Assembly: GCF_035943815.1 (NCBI RefSeq)
Contig: NZ_DASZBU010000006.1
Location: 124,001-188,000 of the forward strand
Length of the DNA: 64,000 nucleotides
DNA from: Frateuria_A sp035943815
GTDB lineage: Bacteria > Pseudomonadota > Gammaproteobacteria > Xanthomonadales > Rhodanobacteraceae
Reading direction: 5' to 3'
A model generated the notes under the pieces. The model saw only the letters and a list, made by a program, of their open reading frames with translations, made no database searches and was not told where the DNA came from. This document shows positions 56,791 through 64,000 of this stretch, piece by piece; within the stretch, counting starts at the first letter, position 1; every line of letters starts with the position of its first letter. The translations under genes and the position numbers were made by a program.

Positions 56791-57316
56791 GGGTGTCTCC
56801 CTGTGAATGGATTTGGGTTTTGCGCCAGCGCTGCCGCATGGCCTGTTGCACTGCCGGGTGGACGAAGCTGGAGATGTCGCCACCCAGGCGACCGATCTCG
56901 CGCACCAGCGACGAGGAAATGAAGCTGTATTGCTCCGCGGGCGTGAGGAACAGCGTTTCGGCCTGCGGTATCAGATGGCGGTTCATGCTCGCGAGCTGGA
57001 ACTCGTATTCGAAGTCCGATACCGCGCGCAGGCCGCGGATGATCACGCCCGCGCCGATCTCGCTGACGAAGGTGGCCAGCAGGCTGTTGAAGCCGCGCAC
57101 CTCCACGTTGGGCAGGTCGGCCAGCGCCAGGCGCGCCAGCGTGATGCGCTCGTCTAGGCTGAAGCCCGGCCCCTTGCCGGAACTCTCCGCCACCGCGACC
57201 ACCACCCGCTCGAACAGCGGAGCGGCGCGGGTCACCAGGTCGGCATGGCCGTTGGTGATCGGGTCGAAGGTGCCTGGATACACGGCCAGGCGCTTGTTGA
57301 CCGGAGCTTTGTTCAC
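56783..57316 (-). CDS. coaD: CoaD, phosphopantetheine adenylyltransferase
   Basis: Penultimate step of coenzyme A synthesis: ATP plus 4'-phosphopantetheine to dephospho-CoA. The 177-residue product has the nucleotidyltransferase motif YPGTFDPITNGHADLV (T/HxGH) at 13-28 and the second signature FISSSLVREIGRLGGDISSFVHPAV. The family standard is about 160 residues; the extra C-terminal residues (RWRKTQIHSQGDTHA) run over the next gene's start. It follows rsmD by 31 bases, the usual rsmD-coaD arrangement. Confidence 0.96.
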   Translation of the reverse strand: MNKAPVNKRLAVYPGTFDPITNGHADLVTRAAPLFERVVVAVAESSGKGPGFSLDERITLARLALADLPNVEVRGFNSLLATFVSEIGAGVIIRGLRAVSDFEYEFQLASMNRHLIPQAETLFLTPAEQYSFISSSLVREIGRLGGDISSFVHPAVQQAMRQRWRKTQIHSQGDTHA

Positions 57317-57347
57317 TTGGGAGGCGCTGCACCGCGAAGGTTGCCCG

Positions 57348-57923
57348 CTAGCTTAACGGAAGCTCCGTGCAGCGGCGATAGAGCGCATGGCGCACCTCGC
57401 CCGCGCGGCCTTCGCGGTGCAGCGCCCAGTGGCGCGGCAGCACGGGTACGTGGTCGCGCGGCGATTCGACATAGATCCACGCCTGCGGGGCGAGCCAGCC
57501 GTTGTCCTCCAGCCGCCTTGCGAGTGGGGCCCAGAGATCCGCCGCGAACGGCGGGTCCATGAACACCAGGCCGAACGGCTCGGACGGGCCTTCGAGGAAG
57601 GCCTGCGCATCAGCCACGGCAACCACGCCGCCTGCGGCCTTCAGCCGCGCCAGGTTCTGGCGCAACGCCTGCGCCGCGCGCGGGTCGCGCTCGACGAAAC
57701 GCACGGATGCCGCCCCGCGCGAGAGCGCCTCGATGCCCAGCGCGCCGGTACCGGCGCAAAGATCCAGCGCCCGCACGCCGGCGAGCACCGGCGCAAGCCA
57801 GTTGAACAGCGTCTCGCGCACCCGCTCGGGCGTCGGACGCAGCCCCGGCAGATCGGGTACGTCCAGGCGCGAATTGCGCAGCGTGCCGCCAATGATGCGG
57901 ATGCGGCCGGGCGCCCCCTTCAT
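57348..57923 (-). CDS. rsmD: RsmD, 16S rRNA (guanine966-N2)-methyltransferase
   Basis: Methylates G966 of 16S rRNA in the assembled small subunit. The 191-residue product has the N-terminal RIRIIGGTLRNSRLDVPDLPGLRPTPERVRETLFNWL, SAM-binding ALDLCAGTGALGIEALSRGA (52-72) and the catalytic motif VFMDPPFAADLW (N/D-PPF/Y). Length matches the family. It is divergent from ftsY with a 133-base gap, a common neighbourhood in gammaproteobacteria. Confidence 0.95.
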   Translation of the reverse strand: MKGAPGRIRIIGGTLRNSRLDVPDLPGLRPTPERVRETLFNWLAPVLAGVRALDLCAGTGALGIEALSRGAASVRFVERDPRAAQALRQNLARLKAAGGVVAVADAQAFLEGPSEPFGLVFMDPPFAADLWAPLARRLEDNGWLAPQAWIYVESPRDHVPVLPRHWALHREGRAGEVRHALYRRCTELPLS

Positions 57924-58056
57924 GCCCTTGCCGCTCCGAGTACCGCCGCCGCGCGCCGGCCGGCCGATGGCGGTCGCGCACGGATGGATGGGCCCTCAGC
58001 GGGCAGTCTGGTTGCCGGTGCTAGCATCCGTGCATTGTCTTAGAAGCGCTGCCGCG

Positions 58057-59187
58057 ATGCTCAAGTTCTGGAAGAAAAAGACCACCGAAACGATTTCGGA
58101 GCAGCCCGCCGAGCAGGCCCCGACACCACCCGCCGACACGCATGCCGCCGACGTGGCTGCCCTGGACAACGCCAGCCCGGTGCTGGACGAGGCACGCGCC
58201 GAGCTCGCTGCCGCCGAGCCGGACGTGGTCGACGAACCGCCGCCGGCCGTCACGGCCGAATCTGCGCCGGCCAGGCGCAGCTGGCGCGAACGGCTTGCCG
58301 GCAGCGGATTCGCCAAGGGTCTGAGCTCGCTGTTCGTGCGCCATCCCAAGCTCGACGACGACCTGCTCGATGAGCTGGAAACCATCCTGATCACCGCCGA
58401 TGTCGGCGTGGAGGCCAGCACCACGCTGGTCGAGGGTCTGCGCAAGCGCATGCACAAACGCGAGTTCGCCGACGCCGACGCGTTGCTCGCCGCACTGCGC
58501 GAGGCCTTGGTGGCGATGCTGCTGCCGGTGCAGCAGCCGCTGGAGGTCGGTGGCCACAAGCCCTTCGTCGTGCTCACCGTAGGCATCAACGGCGTGGGCA
58601 AGACCACGACGATCGGAAAACTTGCACGCCGATGGCGCGACGAGGGCCGCCAGGTACTGCTCGCCGCCGGCGACACCTTCCGCGCCGCCGCGGTGGCGCA
58701 GCTGAAGACCTGGGGAGAGCGCAACAACGTGCCGGTGATCGCGCAGGGCCAGGACGCCGATGCGGCGAGCGTCATCTTCGACGCATTGCAGGCGGCCCGC
58801 TCGCGCAACGCCGACGTGCTGGTCGCCGACACCGCCGGCCGCCTGCACACCCAGGGCGGGTTGATGGACGAACTGTCCAAGATCGCCCGCGTGATGAAGA
58901 AGCTTGACGCCGACGCGCCGCACGAGGTGCTGATGGTGATCGACGGCACCACCGGCCAGAACGCTGTCAGCCAGGTTCGCCAGTTCCAGCAGATCGTAGG
59001 CGTGACCGGGCTGGTGGTCACCAAGCTCGACGGCACGGCCAAGGGCGGCGTGGTGTTCGCGCTGGCCCGCGAGTTCGGTCTGCCGATCCGCTTCGTCGGC
59101 CTGGGCGAGAGTGCCACCGACCTGCGCAGCTTCGATGCGCGCGCCTATGTCGATGGCCTGCTGCCGGCGACGCTGGCGCGTGGTTGA
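58057..59187 (+). CDS. ftsY: FtsY, signal recognition particle receptor
   Basis: Membrane-associated GTPase that receives SRP-ribosome complexes at the Sec translocon. The 376-residue product has an acidic, Ala/Pro-rich A domain (1-75), an N domain, and a G domain with GINGVGKTTTIGKLARRW, GDTFRAAAVAQLKTW, ADTAGRLHTQGGLMDEL and TKLDGTAKGG, ending with GESATDLRSFDARAYVDGLL. The ATG at 58057 (MLKFWKKK) was chosen over a long upstream frame that overlaps rsmD antisense. The short basic N terminus may help bind the membrane. Confidence 0.96.
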   Translation: MLKFWKKKTTETISEQPAEQAPTPPADTHAADVAALDNASPVLDEARAELAAAEPDVVDEPPPAVTAESAPARRSWRERLAGSGFAKGLSSLFVRHPKLDDDLLDELETILITADVGVEASTTLVEGLRKRMHKREFADADALLAALREALVAMLLPVQQPLEVGGHKPFVVLTVGINGVGKTTTIGKLARRWRDEGRQVLLAAGDTFRAAAVAQLKTWGERNNVPVIAQGQDADAASVIFDALQAARSRNADVLVADTAGRLHTQGGLMDELSKIARVMKKLDADAPHEVLMVIDGTTGQNAVSQVRQFQQIVGVTGLVVTKLDGTAKGGVVFALAREFGLPIRFVGLGESATDLRSFDARAYVDGLLPATLARG

Positions 59188-59199
59188 GCGCGCGCGGCG

Positions 59200-60249
59200 A
59201 TGACCCGCCGGTTGCGCCTCGCATTGCTGGGACTGGCCGGGGTGCTCGCCGCCGGCCTGGTCGCGCTGCTGGTCACGGTCTACCTGCTGCTGCAGCCGGA
59301 TCGCTTCACCGCGATGCTGCAGCAACAGGCGCAAGCCGCCGGTCTCGAGCTCAGCCTGGCCAGCCCGGCCAGCCCTACGCTGTTCCCGCGCCCGGCGCTG
59401 GAACTGCAGGGCCTCACCCTCACCGCGCAAGGCGCCAGCATGCCGATCCTGCTGGCCGCCAGCGGCCGCCTCGCGCTGCCCTGGCGCACGCTTTTCGGCG
59501 GCCCGACAGTGATCTCGCGTCTGGAGATCGATGCGCCCCGGGTCGATTTGGACGCGCTGCAGGCGTGGCTGTCCGGCATGCCGCCGCGGCCGGCCAACGC
59601 GCCGCCCAACATTCCGCGCATCGACACTGGCGTGCGCATCGCCCGCGGCACGCTCGTGCGCGGCAACCAGCTGCTGCTGCGCGACTTCTCGCTGGACGCC
59701 GGCAGCCTGCTCTCGGGCCGGGCGTTTCCGCTGGTGGTCTCGGCCAAGGACGCCGAAGGCACGCCCATGCAGTTGCGCCTCACCGCCACGCCGCGCATCC
59801 AGGGCAACGCGCTGCAGCTGAACGACATCGACCTGGACTTTACCCAAGGCGCCACGCTGTCCATGCGCCTGACCGGCGAGGCACACTGGCACGGCGCCGC
59901 CGACGCGGCGGCCACGCTGGCCGGTTCGCTGGAGCATGCGGACGCCGGCCGCTACGAGATGTCGCTGCACCTCACGCCGGCCAACCAGAACGATCCGCTG
60001 CTGCTGGCGCTCAAGCTCGACGGCCCGGGCAACCATATCGACCTGCGCCTGCCGCCGCTGGGAGTCGCGCAGTGGTGGACGCGCATGCACGACGAGCATG
60101 GGCCGCAGCTGGCGGCGCCGCCGGGCAGCGGCCACCTCGACGCAACCAGCCTCGACCTTGGCGGCGTACGCGTTGAGGGCCTGCGGCTGGAACTCACGCC
60201 CTCGCCCGCGGCGAGCGGTCCTGCTCCCGCCACCAGCACCTCCCGATGA
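59200..60249 (+). CDS. Short AsmA-like membrane-anchored protein
   Basis: 349-residue product with one N-terminal membrane helix (LALLGLAGVLAAGLVALLVTVYLLL, 8-32) and a periplasmic beta-rich region. FPRPALELQGLTLTAQGASMPILLAASGRLALPWRTLFGGPTVISRLEIDAPRVDLD resembles the AsmA/TamB-like repeating-groove start. It is about half the length of AsmA, so at most the N-terminal part of such a bridge. It lies 12 bases after ftsY and overlaps mutY by 4 bases, so it is probably co-expressed with both. Role not known. Confidence 0.7.
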   Translation: MTRRLRLALLGLAGVLAAGLVALLVTVYLLLQPDRFTAMLQQQAQAAGLELSLASPASPTLFPRPALELQGLTLTAQGASMPILLAASGRLALPWRTLFGGPTVISRLEIDAPRVDLDALQAWLSGMPPRPANAPPNIPRIDTGVRIARGTLVRGNQLLLRDFSLDAGSLLSGRAFPLVVSAKDAEGTPMQLRLTATPRIQGNALQLNDIDLDFTQGATLSMRLTGEAHWHGAADAAATLAGSLEHADAGRYEMSLHLTPANQNDPLLLALKLDGPGNHIDLRLPPLGVAQWWTRMHDEHGPQLAAPPGSGHLDATSLDLGGVRVEGLRLELTPSPAASGPAPATSTSR

Positions 60250-61304
60250 CCTCCACGCTCGCTGCCCACCTGCTGCCCTGGTTCGACCGCCACGGGCGCC
60301 GCGACCTTCCCTGGCAGGCGCCGGCACCCGAAGGTCGCCGCGACGCCTACCGCGTTTGGTTGTCCGAAGTGATGCTGCAGCAGACCCAGGTCGTCACGGT
60401 GATCCCCTACTTCCTGCGCTTCACCGAGGCTCTGCCGACCCTCCCCGCGCTCGCCGCCGCCTCGGAGGACCAGGTGTTCGCGCTCTGGTCGGGCCTGGGC
60501 TACTACCGGCGCGCGCGCTTCCTGCATCGCGCCGCGCAGCTGTGCGTGGAACGCCACGGCGGCGAACTGCCACGCGAGTTCGATGCGCTCGCCGCGCTGC
60601 CGGGCATCGGCCGCTCCACCGCCGGCGCCATCCTCGCCCAGGCGCATGGTCTGCGCTTCCCCATCCTCGATGGCAACGTCAAGCGCGTGCTTGCGCGCTT
60701 CCACGGCATCGAAGGCCTGCCCGGCACGGCCCCGATCGAGAAGAAGCTGTGGGAGCACGCCGACGCCCACACCCCGCGCGAGCGCGTGGCCGATTACACC
60801 CAGGCCATCATGGACCTGGGCGCCACCCTCTGCGTGCGCTCGCGCCCGCTGTGCCCGGCCTGCCCGCTTTCCGAAGCCTGCATCGCGCGCCGCGAAGGCC
60901 GCACCGCCCAGTTGCCCACGCCCAAGCCCAGCAAGGTGCTGCCCACGCGCCATACCACCATGCTGGTGCTGCGCGATACCGGCGGACGCGTGCTGCTGCA
61001 GCGGCGCGGGCCCCAGGGCGTCTGGTCCGGCCTGTGGAGCCTGCCCGAAGCGCCGGACCACGACTCCGCGTGGCGTCTGGCGCAGAATCACGCGCAGTTG
61101 GACGATGCGCAGGCGCTCGCGCCGTTCGTGCATGTCTTCAGCCATTACCGCCTCGCCGTGGAGCCACTGCTCTTCGACGGCGCGACAGCCCACCCTGCCA
61201 TCGCCGATAATCAGACCCTGCGCTGGTGCGCCCACGACGAATGGCCTGACCTGGGCCTGCCCGCCCCGGTGCGCAGCCTGCTCGAGACCCTGGTCTCAGC
61301 CTGA
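60246..61304 (+). CDS. mutY: MutY, A/G-specific adenine glycosylase
   Basis: Base-excision repair enzyme that removes adenine opposite 8-oxoguanine. The 352-residue product has the catalytic Glu41 (WLSEVMLQQTQV), helix-hairpin-helix LPGIGRSTAGAIL with Asp142 (PILDGNVKRVLARF), the [4Fe-4S] cluster Cys196-x6-Cys203-x2-Cys206-x5-Cys212, and a Nudix-like C-terminal 8-oxoG recognition domain (HTTMLVLRDTGGRVLLQRRGPQGVWSGLWSLPEAP). The ATG overlaps the AsmA-like stop. mutY followed by yggX is a classical gammaproteobacterial pair. Confidence 0.96.
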   Translation: MTSTLAAHLLPWFDRHGRRDLPWQAPAPEGRRDAYRVWLSEVMLQQTQVVTVIPYFLRFTEALPTLPALAAASEDQVFALWSGLGYYRRARFLHRAAQLCVERHGGELPREFDALAALPGIGRSTAGAILAQAHGLRFPILDGNVKRVLARFHGIEGLPGTAPIEKKLWEHADAHTPRERVADYTQAIMDLGATLCVRSRPLCPACPLSEACIARREGRTAQLPTPKPSKVLPTRHTTMLVLRDTGGRVLLQRRGPQGVWSGLWSLPEAPDHDSAWRLAQNHAQLDDAQALAPFVHVFSHYRLAVEPLLFDGATAHPAIADNQTLRWCAHDEWPDLGLPAPVRSLLETLVSA

Positions 61305-61416
61305 TCCCTCCGTCCCGGGCACAGGCCAACGGCGCTCGAATCCACCCCAACCGTTCGTCCCGAGCGTAGGCCGCAGGCAGATGTCGAAGGACGCTCCAAA
61401 GTCCCCGGAAACCACC

Positions 61417-61695
61417 ATGCCCCGCACTGTGCATTGCGCCAAGCTCGACATCGACGCCGAAGGCCTGGACTTCGCCCCCTGGCCCGGCCCGCTCGGCCAG
61501 CGCGTCTACGAACAGGTGTCCAAGCAGGCCTGGCAGCAGTGGCTCGCTCACCAGACCATGCTGATCAACGAATACCGCCTCAATCCGCTGGAGGCCAAGA
61601 CCCGCCAGTTCCTCGCAGGCGAGATGGAGAAATACTTCTTCGGCGGCGGCGAAGTCGCCCAGCCGGCCGGCTACGTCTCCCCCGACGAACCTTGA
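61417..61695 (+). CDS. yggX: YggX, Fe(2+)-trafficking/oxidative-damage protection protein
   Basis: Small protein that protects iron-sulfur clusters and may carry Fe(II). The 92-residue product starts MPRTVHCAKLDIDAEGLDFAPWPGPLGQRVYEQVSKQAWQQWLAHQTMLINEYRLNPLEAKTRQFLAGEMEKYFF, matching the family with its single conserved Cys7. An earlier ATG at 61381 would add 12 non-conserved residues. It follows mutY by 112 bases. Its stop codon overlaps the -35 box of the tRNA promoter. Confidence 0.94.
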   Translation: MPRTVHCAKLDIDAEGLDFAPWPGPLGQRVYEQVSKQAWQQWLAHQTMLINEYRLNPLEAKTRQFLAGEMEKYFFGGGEVAQPAGYVSPDEP

Positions 61696-61720
61696 CGCAC
61701 GCGCGCGCATCCGCTTAAAT
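61692..61720 (+). promoter_or_regulatory. Sigma-70 promoter of tRNA-Phe
   Basis: TTGACG (61692-61697), 17-base spacer, TTAAAT (61715-61720). The -35 matches 5 of 6 and the spacing is optimal. GCGCGG follows the -10, the GC-rich discriminator common in stable-RNA promoters under stringent control. Predicted start is near 61727, about 36 bases before the tRNA. The -35 overlaps the yggX stop. Confidence 0.72.
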
Positions 61721-61762
61721 GCGCGGCTCCACGCAGCACGCCCCGCGCGCTGCCCTCTTCCT

Positions 61763-61838
61763 GGCCGGGTAGCTCAGTTGGTAGAGCAGGGGATTGAAAA
61801 TCCCCGTGTCGGCGGTTCGATTCCGTCCCCGGCCACCA
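61763..61838 (+). tRNA. tRNA-Phe (GAA)
   Basis: 76 bases with encoded CCA. Acceptor GGCCGGG pairs with CCCGGCC. The D arm (GCTC AGTTGGTA GAGC), the anticodon arm GGGGA-TTGAAAA-TCCCC with anticodon GAA at 61796-61798, and the T arm with GGTTCGATTCC are all as expected. A terminator follows. Confidence 0.97.
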
Positions 61839-61851
61839 TCGAAGATGACTC

Positions 61852-61880
61852 AGCCCGCCCTTTCGGCGGGCTTTGTTTTT
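61852..61880 (+). terminator. Rho-independent terminator after tRNA-Phe
   Basis: AGCCCGCC, loop CTTTC, GGCGGGCT, followed by TTGTTTTT. The stem is 8 bases and begins 14 bases past the tRNA CCA end. Confidence 0.9.
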
Positions 61881-62005
61881 GCCCGGTGTCCAGCAGGACA
61901 GCGAGCCATTCGATTCGACCATGGCTGAAATGCGGTTTGGCCCCCTGTTGGCCGGCGTGGCGCGACTACTAGTCTGCGCGTGCTTCCCTATCCATGAGGA
62001 TTGCC

Positions 62006-62551
62006 ATGCAAGCCTATCGAAACCTCGTTCTTTTCTGCGTCGCGGCCCTGGCGCTGGCCACCACGGCGGTGCATGCGGCACCGCAGGGCAAAGCGGCTCC
62101 TGCCGGTGCGATGTCGGCATCGGTACCCGGTTGGCTGGTCGGCGCGTGGACGCTGGTCCGCTGCGACAACGTCTATCCCGGCGGGCACCGCGTGGAACTC
62201 TATGGCCATGACCCGCAAGGCCGCTGGATGATCGACGCGCAAGGCCATTACATGATGCTGATCGCCCGCGCCAAGCGCATGCCGTTCGCCACGGGCGACA
62301 AGTCCAGGGGCACGCCCGGGGAATACCGCGCCGCGTCGCTGGATGTGAACGCGCACTACGGCAGCATCGCCATCCAGGGCGACAAGATGACCACGCACAT
62401 CGAGCAGGCCTCGTTCCCCAACTGGAACGGCCGCGGCGCAACCACCCACTACACCCGCGACGGCGACCAGCTCACCTACATCGTCGCCAAGCCCAGCAGC
62501 GGCGCGTCGGATGGTGCCCACGGCGAAGTGGTGTGGCGGCGGGTCGACTGA
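62006..62551 (+). CDS. Secreted lipocalin-like domain protein
   Basis: 181-residue product with a signal peptide (MQAYRNLVLFCVAALALATTAVHAAPQ) and a compact beta-rich domain: LVGAWTLVRCDNVYPGGHRVELYGHDPQGRWMIDAQGHYMMLIARAKRMPF, and LDVNAHYGSIAIQGDKMTTHIEQASFPNWNGRGATTHYTRDGDQLTYIV. The order G-x-W-x-L ... G-x-(M/L)-x-Y fits the lipocalin-like group (Lipocalin_5) of secreted proteins. The ATG at 62006 has GAGGA 6 bases upstream; an ATG at 61994 is less likely. Ligand unknown. It converges on the LysR gene with 4 bases between stops. Confidence 0.78.
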   Translation: MQAYRNLVLFCVAALALATTAVHAAPQGKAAPAGAMSASVPGWLVGAWTLVRCDNVYPGGHRVELYGHDPQGRWMIDAQGHYMMLIARAKRMPFATGDKSRGTPGEYRAASLDVNAHYGSIAIQGDKMTTHIEQASFPNWNGRGATTHYTRDGDQLTYIVAKPSSGASDGAHGEVVWRRVD

Positions 62552-62555
62552 TCCG

Positions 62556-63419
62556 CTAGCCCTGGGCCAGCTGCCTGAACGCGCCGGCCAGCGCGTGCAG
62601 TGCCTGGCGTGAACGGTGGTCGTTGAGCGCTGTGTAGAGCACCACGTCGTGGCTGGGCAGCGGCGGCAGCGACAAGGCCGATCCCAGATCGGCGGTACCG
62701 CCCGGGGCCGCGCGCCGGGCGAGCACCGCAATGGCGAGCCCGGCCGCGGCAGCCGCTCCGAGCACCGCGGCGCCCTTGCCGATGAAGACCTCGGTCCAGG
62801 CCACGCCCGCCTGGTCCAGTGCGCGCACGGCGGCGGCACGGATCGAACAGGATTCGCCCTGGGTCGACAGCGGCAGCGGTTCGCCCGGCCGCGGCCGCCA
62901 GCCGGCGGCACCGACCCAGGCGAACTGCTCCTTGTAGATCGTTTCCCCCTGGGCATGCCGGCCTTCCGGTTGCACTACCAGGGCGGCATCGAGCGTGCCC
63001 TCTTCGTAGGCCTGCATGACTTCGCGCGACCCGGCCACCCGCAACTCCAGCAGCAGGTGCGGATCGTGCTCGCTCATGTGGCGCAGCAACGCCGGCAGCT
63101 CGCTGCCGACGATGAGCTGGCTGATGCCGACGGTGAGTCGGCGCCGTTCGATCTTGAACGATGCCATCGCCCGCTCGTGCGCACCCATCAGCGAGCGGGC
63201 CGCCTCGAGGAACAGCGCGCCCTCGGCGGACAGCCGCACCTGCCGCGGCGTGCGTTCCAGCAAACGCCGGCCCAACTGGTCTTCCAGCCGCCGCAGCTTG
63301 AGGCTGATGGCCGACTGCGTGGTGGCCAGGGCAGCTGCCGCGCGCGTGAAGCTCTGCAGGTCGGCGGTGAGGACGAACGCGTTGACCGCATCCAGATCGA
63401 GCGCTTTGGAAGGCTTCAT
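62556..63419 (-). CDS. LysR-family transcription regulator
   Basis: 287-residue DNA-binding protein. The N-terminal winged helix-turn-helix is LDLDAVNAFVLTADLQSFTRAAAALATTQSAISLKLRRLEDQLGRRLLERTPRQVRLSAEGALFLEAAR (7-75), then a periplasmic-binding-type effector domain (RRLTVGISQLIVGSELPALLRHM..., GTLDAALVVQPEGRH...). No gene is close enough on the opposite strand to name its target; the neighbour upstream encodes a receiver domain. Confidence 0.93.
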   Translation of the reverse strand: MKPSKALDLDAVNAFVLTADLQSFTRAAAALATTQSAISLKLRRLEDQLGRRLLERTPRQVRLSAEGALFLEAARSLMGAHERAMASFKIERRRLTVGISQLIVGSELPALLRHMSEHDPHLLLELRVAGSREVMQAYEEGTLDAALVVQPEGRHAQGETIYKEQFAWVGAAGWRPRPGEPLPLSTQGESCSIRAAAVRALDQAGVAWTEVFIGKGAAVLGAAAAAGLAIAVLARRAAPGGTADLGSALSLPPLPSHDVVLYTALNDHRSRQALHALAGAFRQLAQG

Positions 63420-63566
63420 CGCGGAGAAGGCCGGGGAAGGATGGAATGCTTACCGAAGCGGTTTCAGGAGCGCCGCTTTTTCCCATGATCCGGATGTCGC
63501 CGCCGAACACAAGCTCCCGCGCAGGCGCCAAGCGCAGGGCGGCCCGCCCCGTTCGCTGCGCGCCGG

Positions 63567-64000
63567 TCAGGCGGGTACGCTGGCCTCGAGGGCAACCGCC
63601 TGCGGCACCAGCCGCACGAAGAGTTCGGCAAGCGCCTCGCCGCTGAACGGTTTGCGCAGGAACGCATCCATCCCCGCCTCGTGCGCGCGCGCCTCTTCGT
63701 CGCCGCCGGCGCGGGCCGTGATGGCGACGATCGGCATGCGCTGGCCGGGCTCCTCGCGCTGGCGCACCAGGCGGGCGACCTGGAAGCCATCCACGCCGGG
63801 AAGGTCCAGGTCCAGCAGCATGACGTCGAAGGAGGACTGCTCCAGTTCGGCCAGCGCACCCAGCCCGTTGGCGACGTAGCAGACGCGATGGTGCTGGCGC
63901 TCGAGCTGGCCGCGGATCACCGCCGCGACGATGGCGTCGTCTTCCACCAGCAGCACGCGCAGTGCGCGGCCGAGCGGCGCGTGCGCGGCGGGCAGCGCAG
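63567..64000 (-). CDS. Receiver domain at the C-terminus of a truncated regulator, probably a hybrid histidine kinase
   Basis: The last about 144 codons of a gene that begins beyond the right edge. The visible part reads through an Ala/Pro linker (ALPAAHAPLGRALR) into a complete receiver: LLVEDDAIVAAVIRGQLE, phospho-acceptor Asp in VMLLDLDLPGVDGFQVARL, Thr in IVAITARAGG and Lys in AFLRKPFSGEALAEL. The linker before a C-terminal receiver fits a hybrid sensor kinase better than a stand-alone regulator, but the upstream part is needed to tell. A GTG inside the frame at 63956 is not a likely start. Confidence 0.85.
   Translation of the reverse strand, partial: ALPAAHAPLGRALRVLLVEDDAIVAAVIRGQLERQHHRVCYVANGLGALAELEQSSFDVMLLDLDLPGVDGFQVARLVRQREEPGQRMPIVAITARAGGDEEARAHEAGMDAFLRKPFSGEALAELFVRLVPQAVALEASVPA

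Noticed and set aside
58021..60327. 768-codon minus-strand frame opposite ftsY and the AsmA-like gene
   Set aside because: Antisense shadow with no family resemblance; plus-strand FtsY G-domain motifs are intact.

Overview
The window is about 64 kb of GC-rich (high-60s %) chromosomal DNA from a gammaproteobacterium of the order Xanthomonadales, most likely Rhodanobacteraceae (Dyella/Rhodanobacter/Luteibacter-like). Evidence: the gene order of a complete polar-flagellum locus, a FleQ/sigma-54 and FliA/sigma-28 promoter hierarchy, FlhF/FlhG, the MotC/MotD stator pair, the fimT-pilV-pilW-pilX-pilY1 minor-pilin run, and the C/T-rich hairpin repeats between genes. This is inference; no 16S gene is present. 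Nearly every plus-strand open frame between 1 and 46 kb is an antisense shadow of a minus-strand gene.

Layout. (1) 1-5412, minus: fimT, pilV, pilW, pilX and the 5' part of pilY1, running off the left edge. (2) 5957-14478, minus: flhF, flhG, fliA, cheY, cheZ, cheA, motC, motD, cheW. (3) 14602-29516, minus: the early and export block fliE-F-G-H-I-J-K, fliL-M-N-O-P-Q-R, flhB, flhA. (4) 29712-35757, minus: fleQ, a PilZ-like gene, fliT-like, fliS, fliD and a single flagellin gene fliC. (5) 35973-46512, minus: the rod/hook operon flgB to flgL, preceded by cheV. (6) 47869-52116, plus, divergent from cheV: a soluble chemoreceptor, flgA, flgM, flgN and an EAL-HDOD protein. (7) 52171-64000: housekeeping and metabolic genes (TMEM43-like, metallo-hydrolase, ggt, ferredoxin, coaD, rsmD, ftsY, AsmA-like, mutY, yggX, tRNA-Phe, lipocalin-like, LysR regulator) and the receiver end of a truncated regulator or kinase.

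How it works together. FleQ with sigma-54 should drive the flgB, fliE and fliL operons and the receptor gene; good -24/-12 elements are visible before each. They make the basal body, export gate and hook. FliA, encoded in block 2, and its anti-sigma FlgM then control late genes; good sigma-28 elements precede fliC, cheV, the receptor gene and flgM. FlhF and FlhG set flagellar position and number. CheA/W/V/Y/Z and MotC/D steer and power the motor. cheR and cheB are not in the window, and neither is rpoN.

Points most worth a look: three tandem motifs in the CheA linker that resemble the CheY-docking ends of FliM and CheZ in this same genome; the orphan soluble chemoreceptor with an unassigned C-terminal region behind stacked sigma-54/sigma-28 promoters; a repeat element that appears to have extended the C terminus of FliA; repeat pairs wedged into otherwise tightly packed operons; and a bacterial TMEM43-family gene coupled to a metallo-hydrolase. 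I see no CRISPR array, insertion sequence, prophage or integrase.
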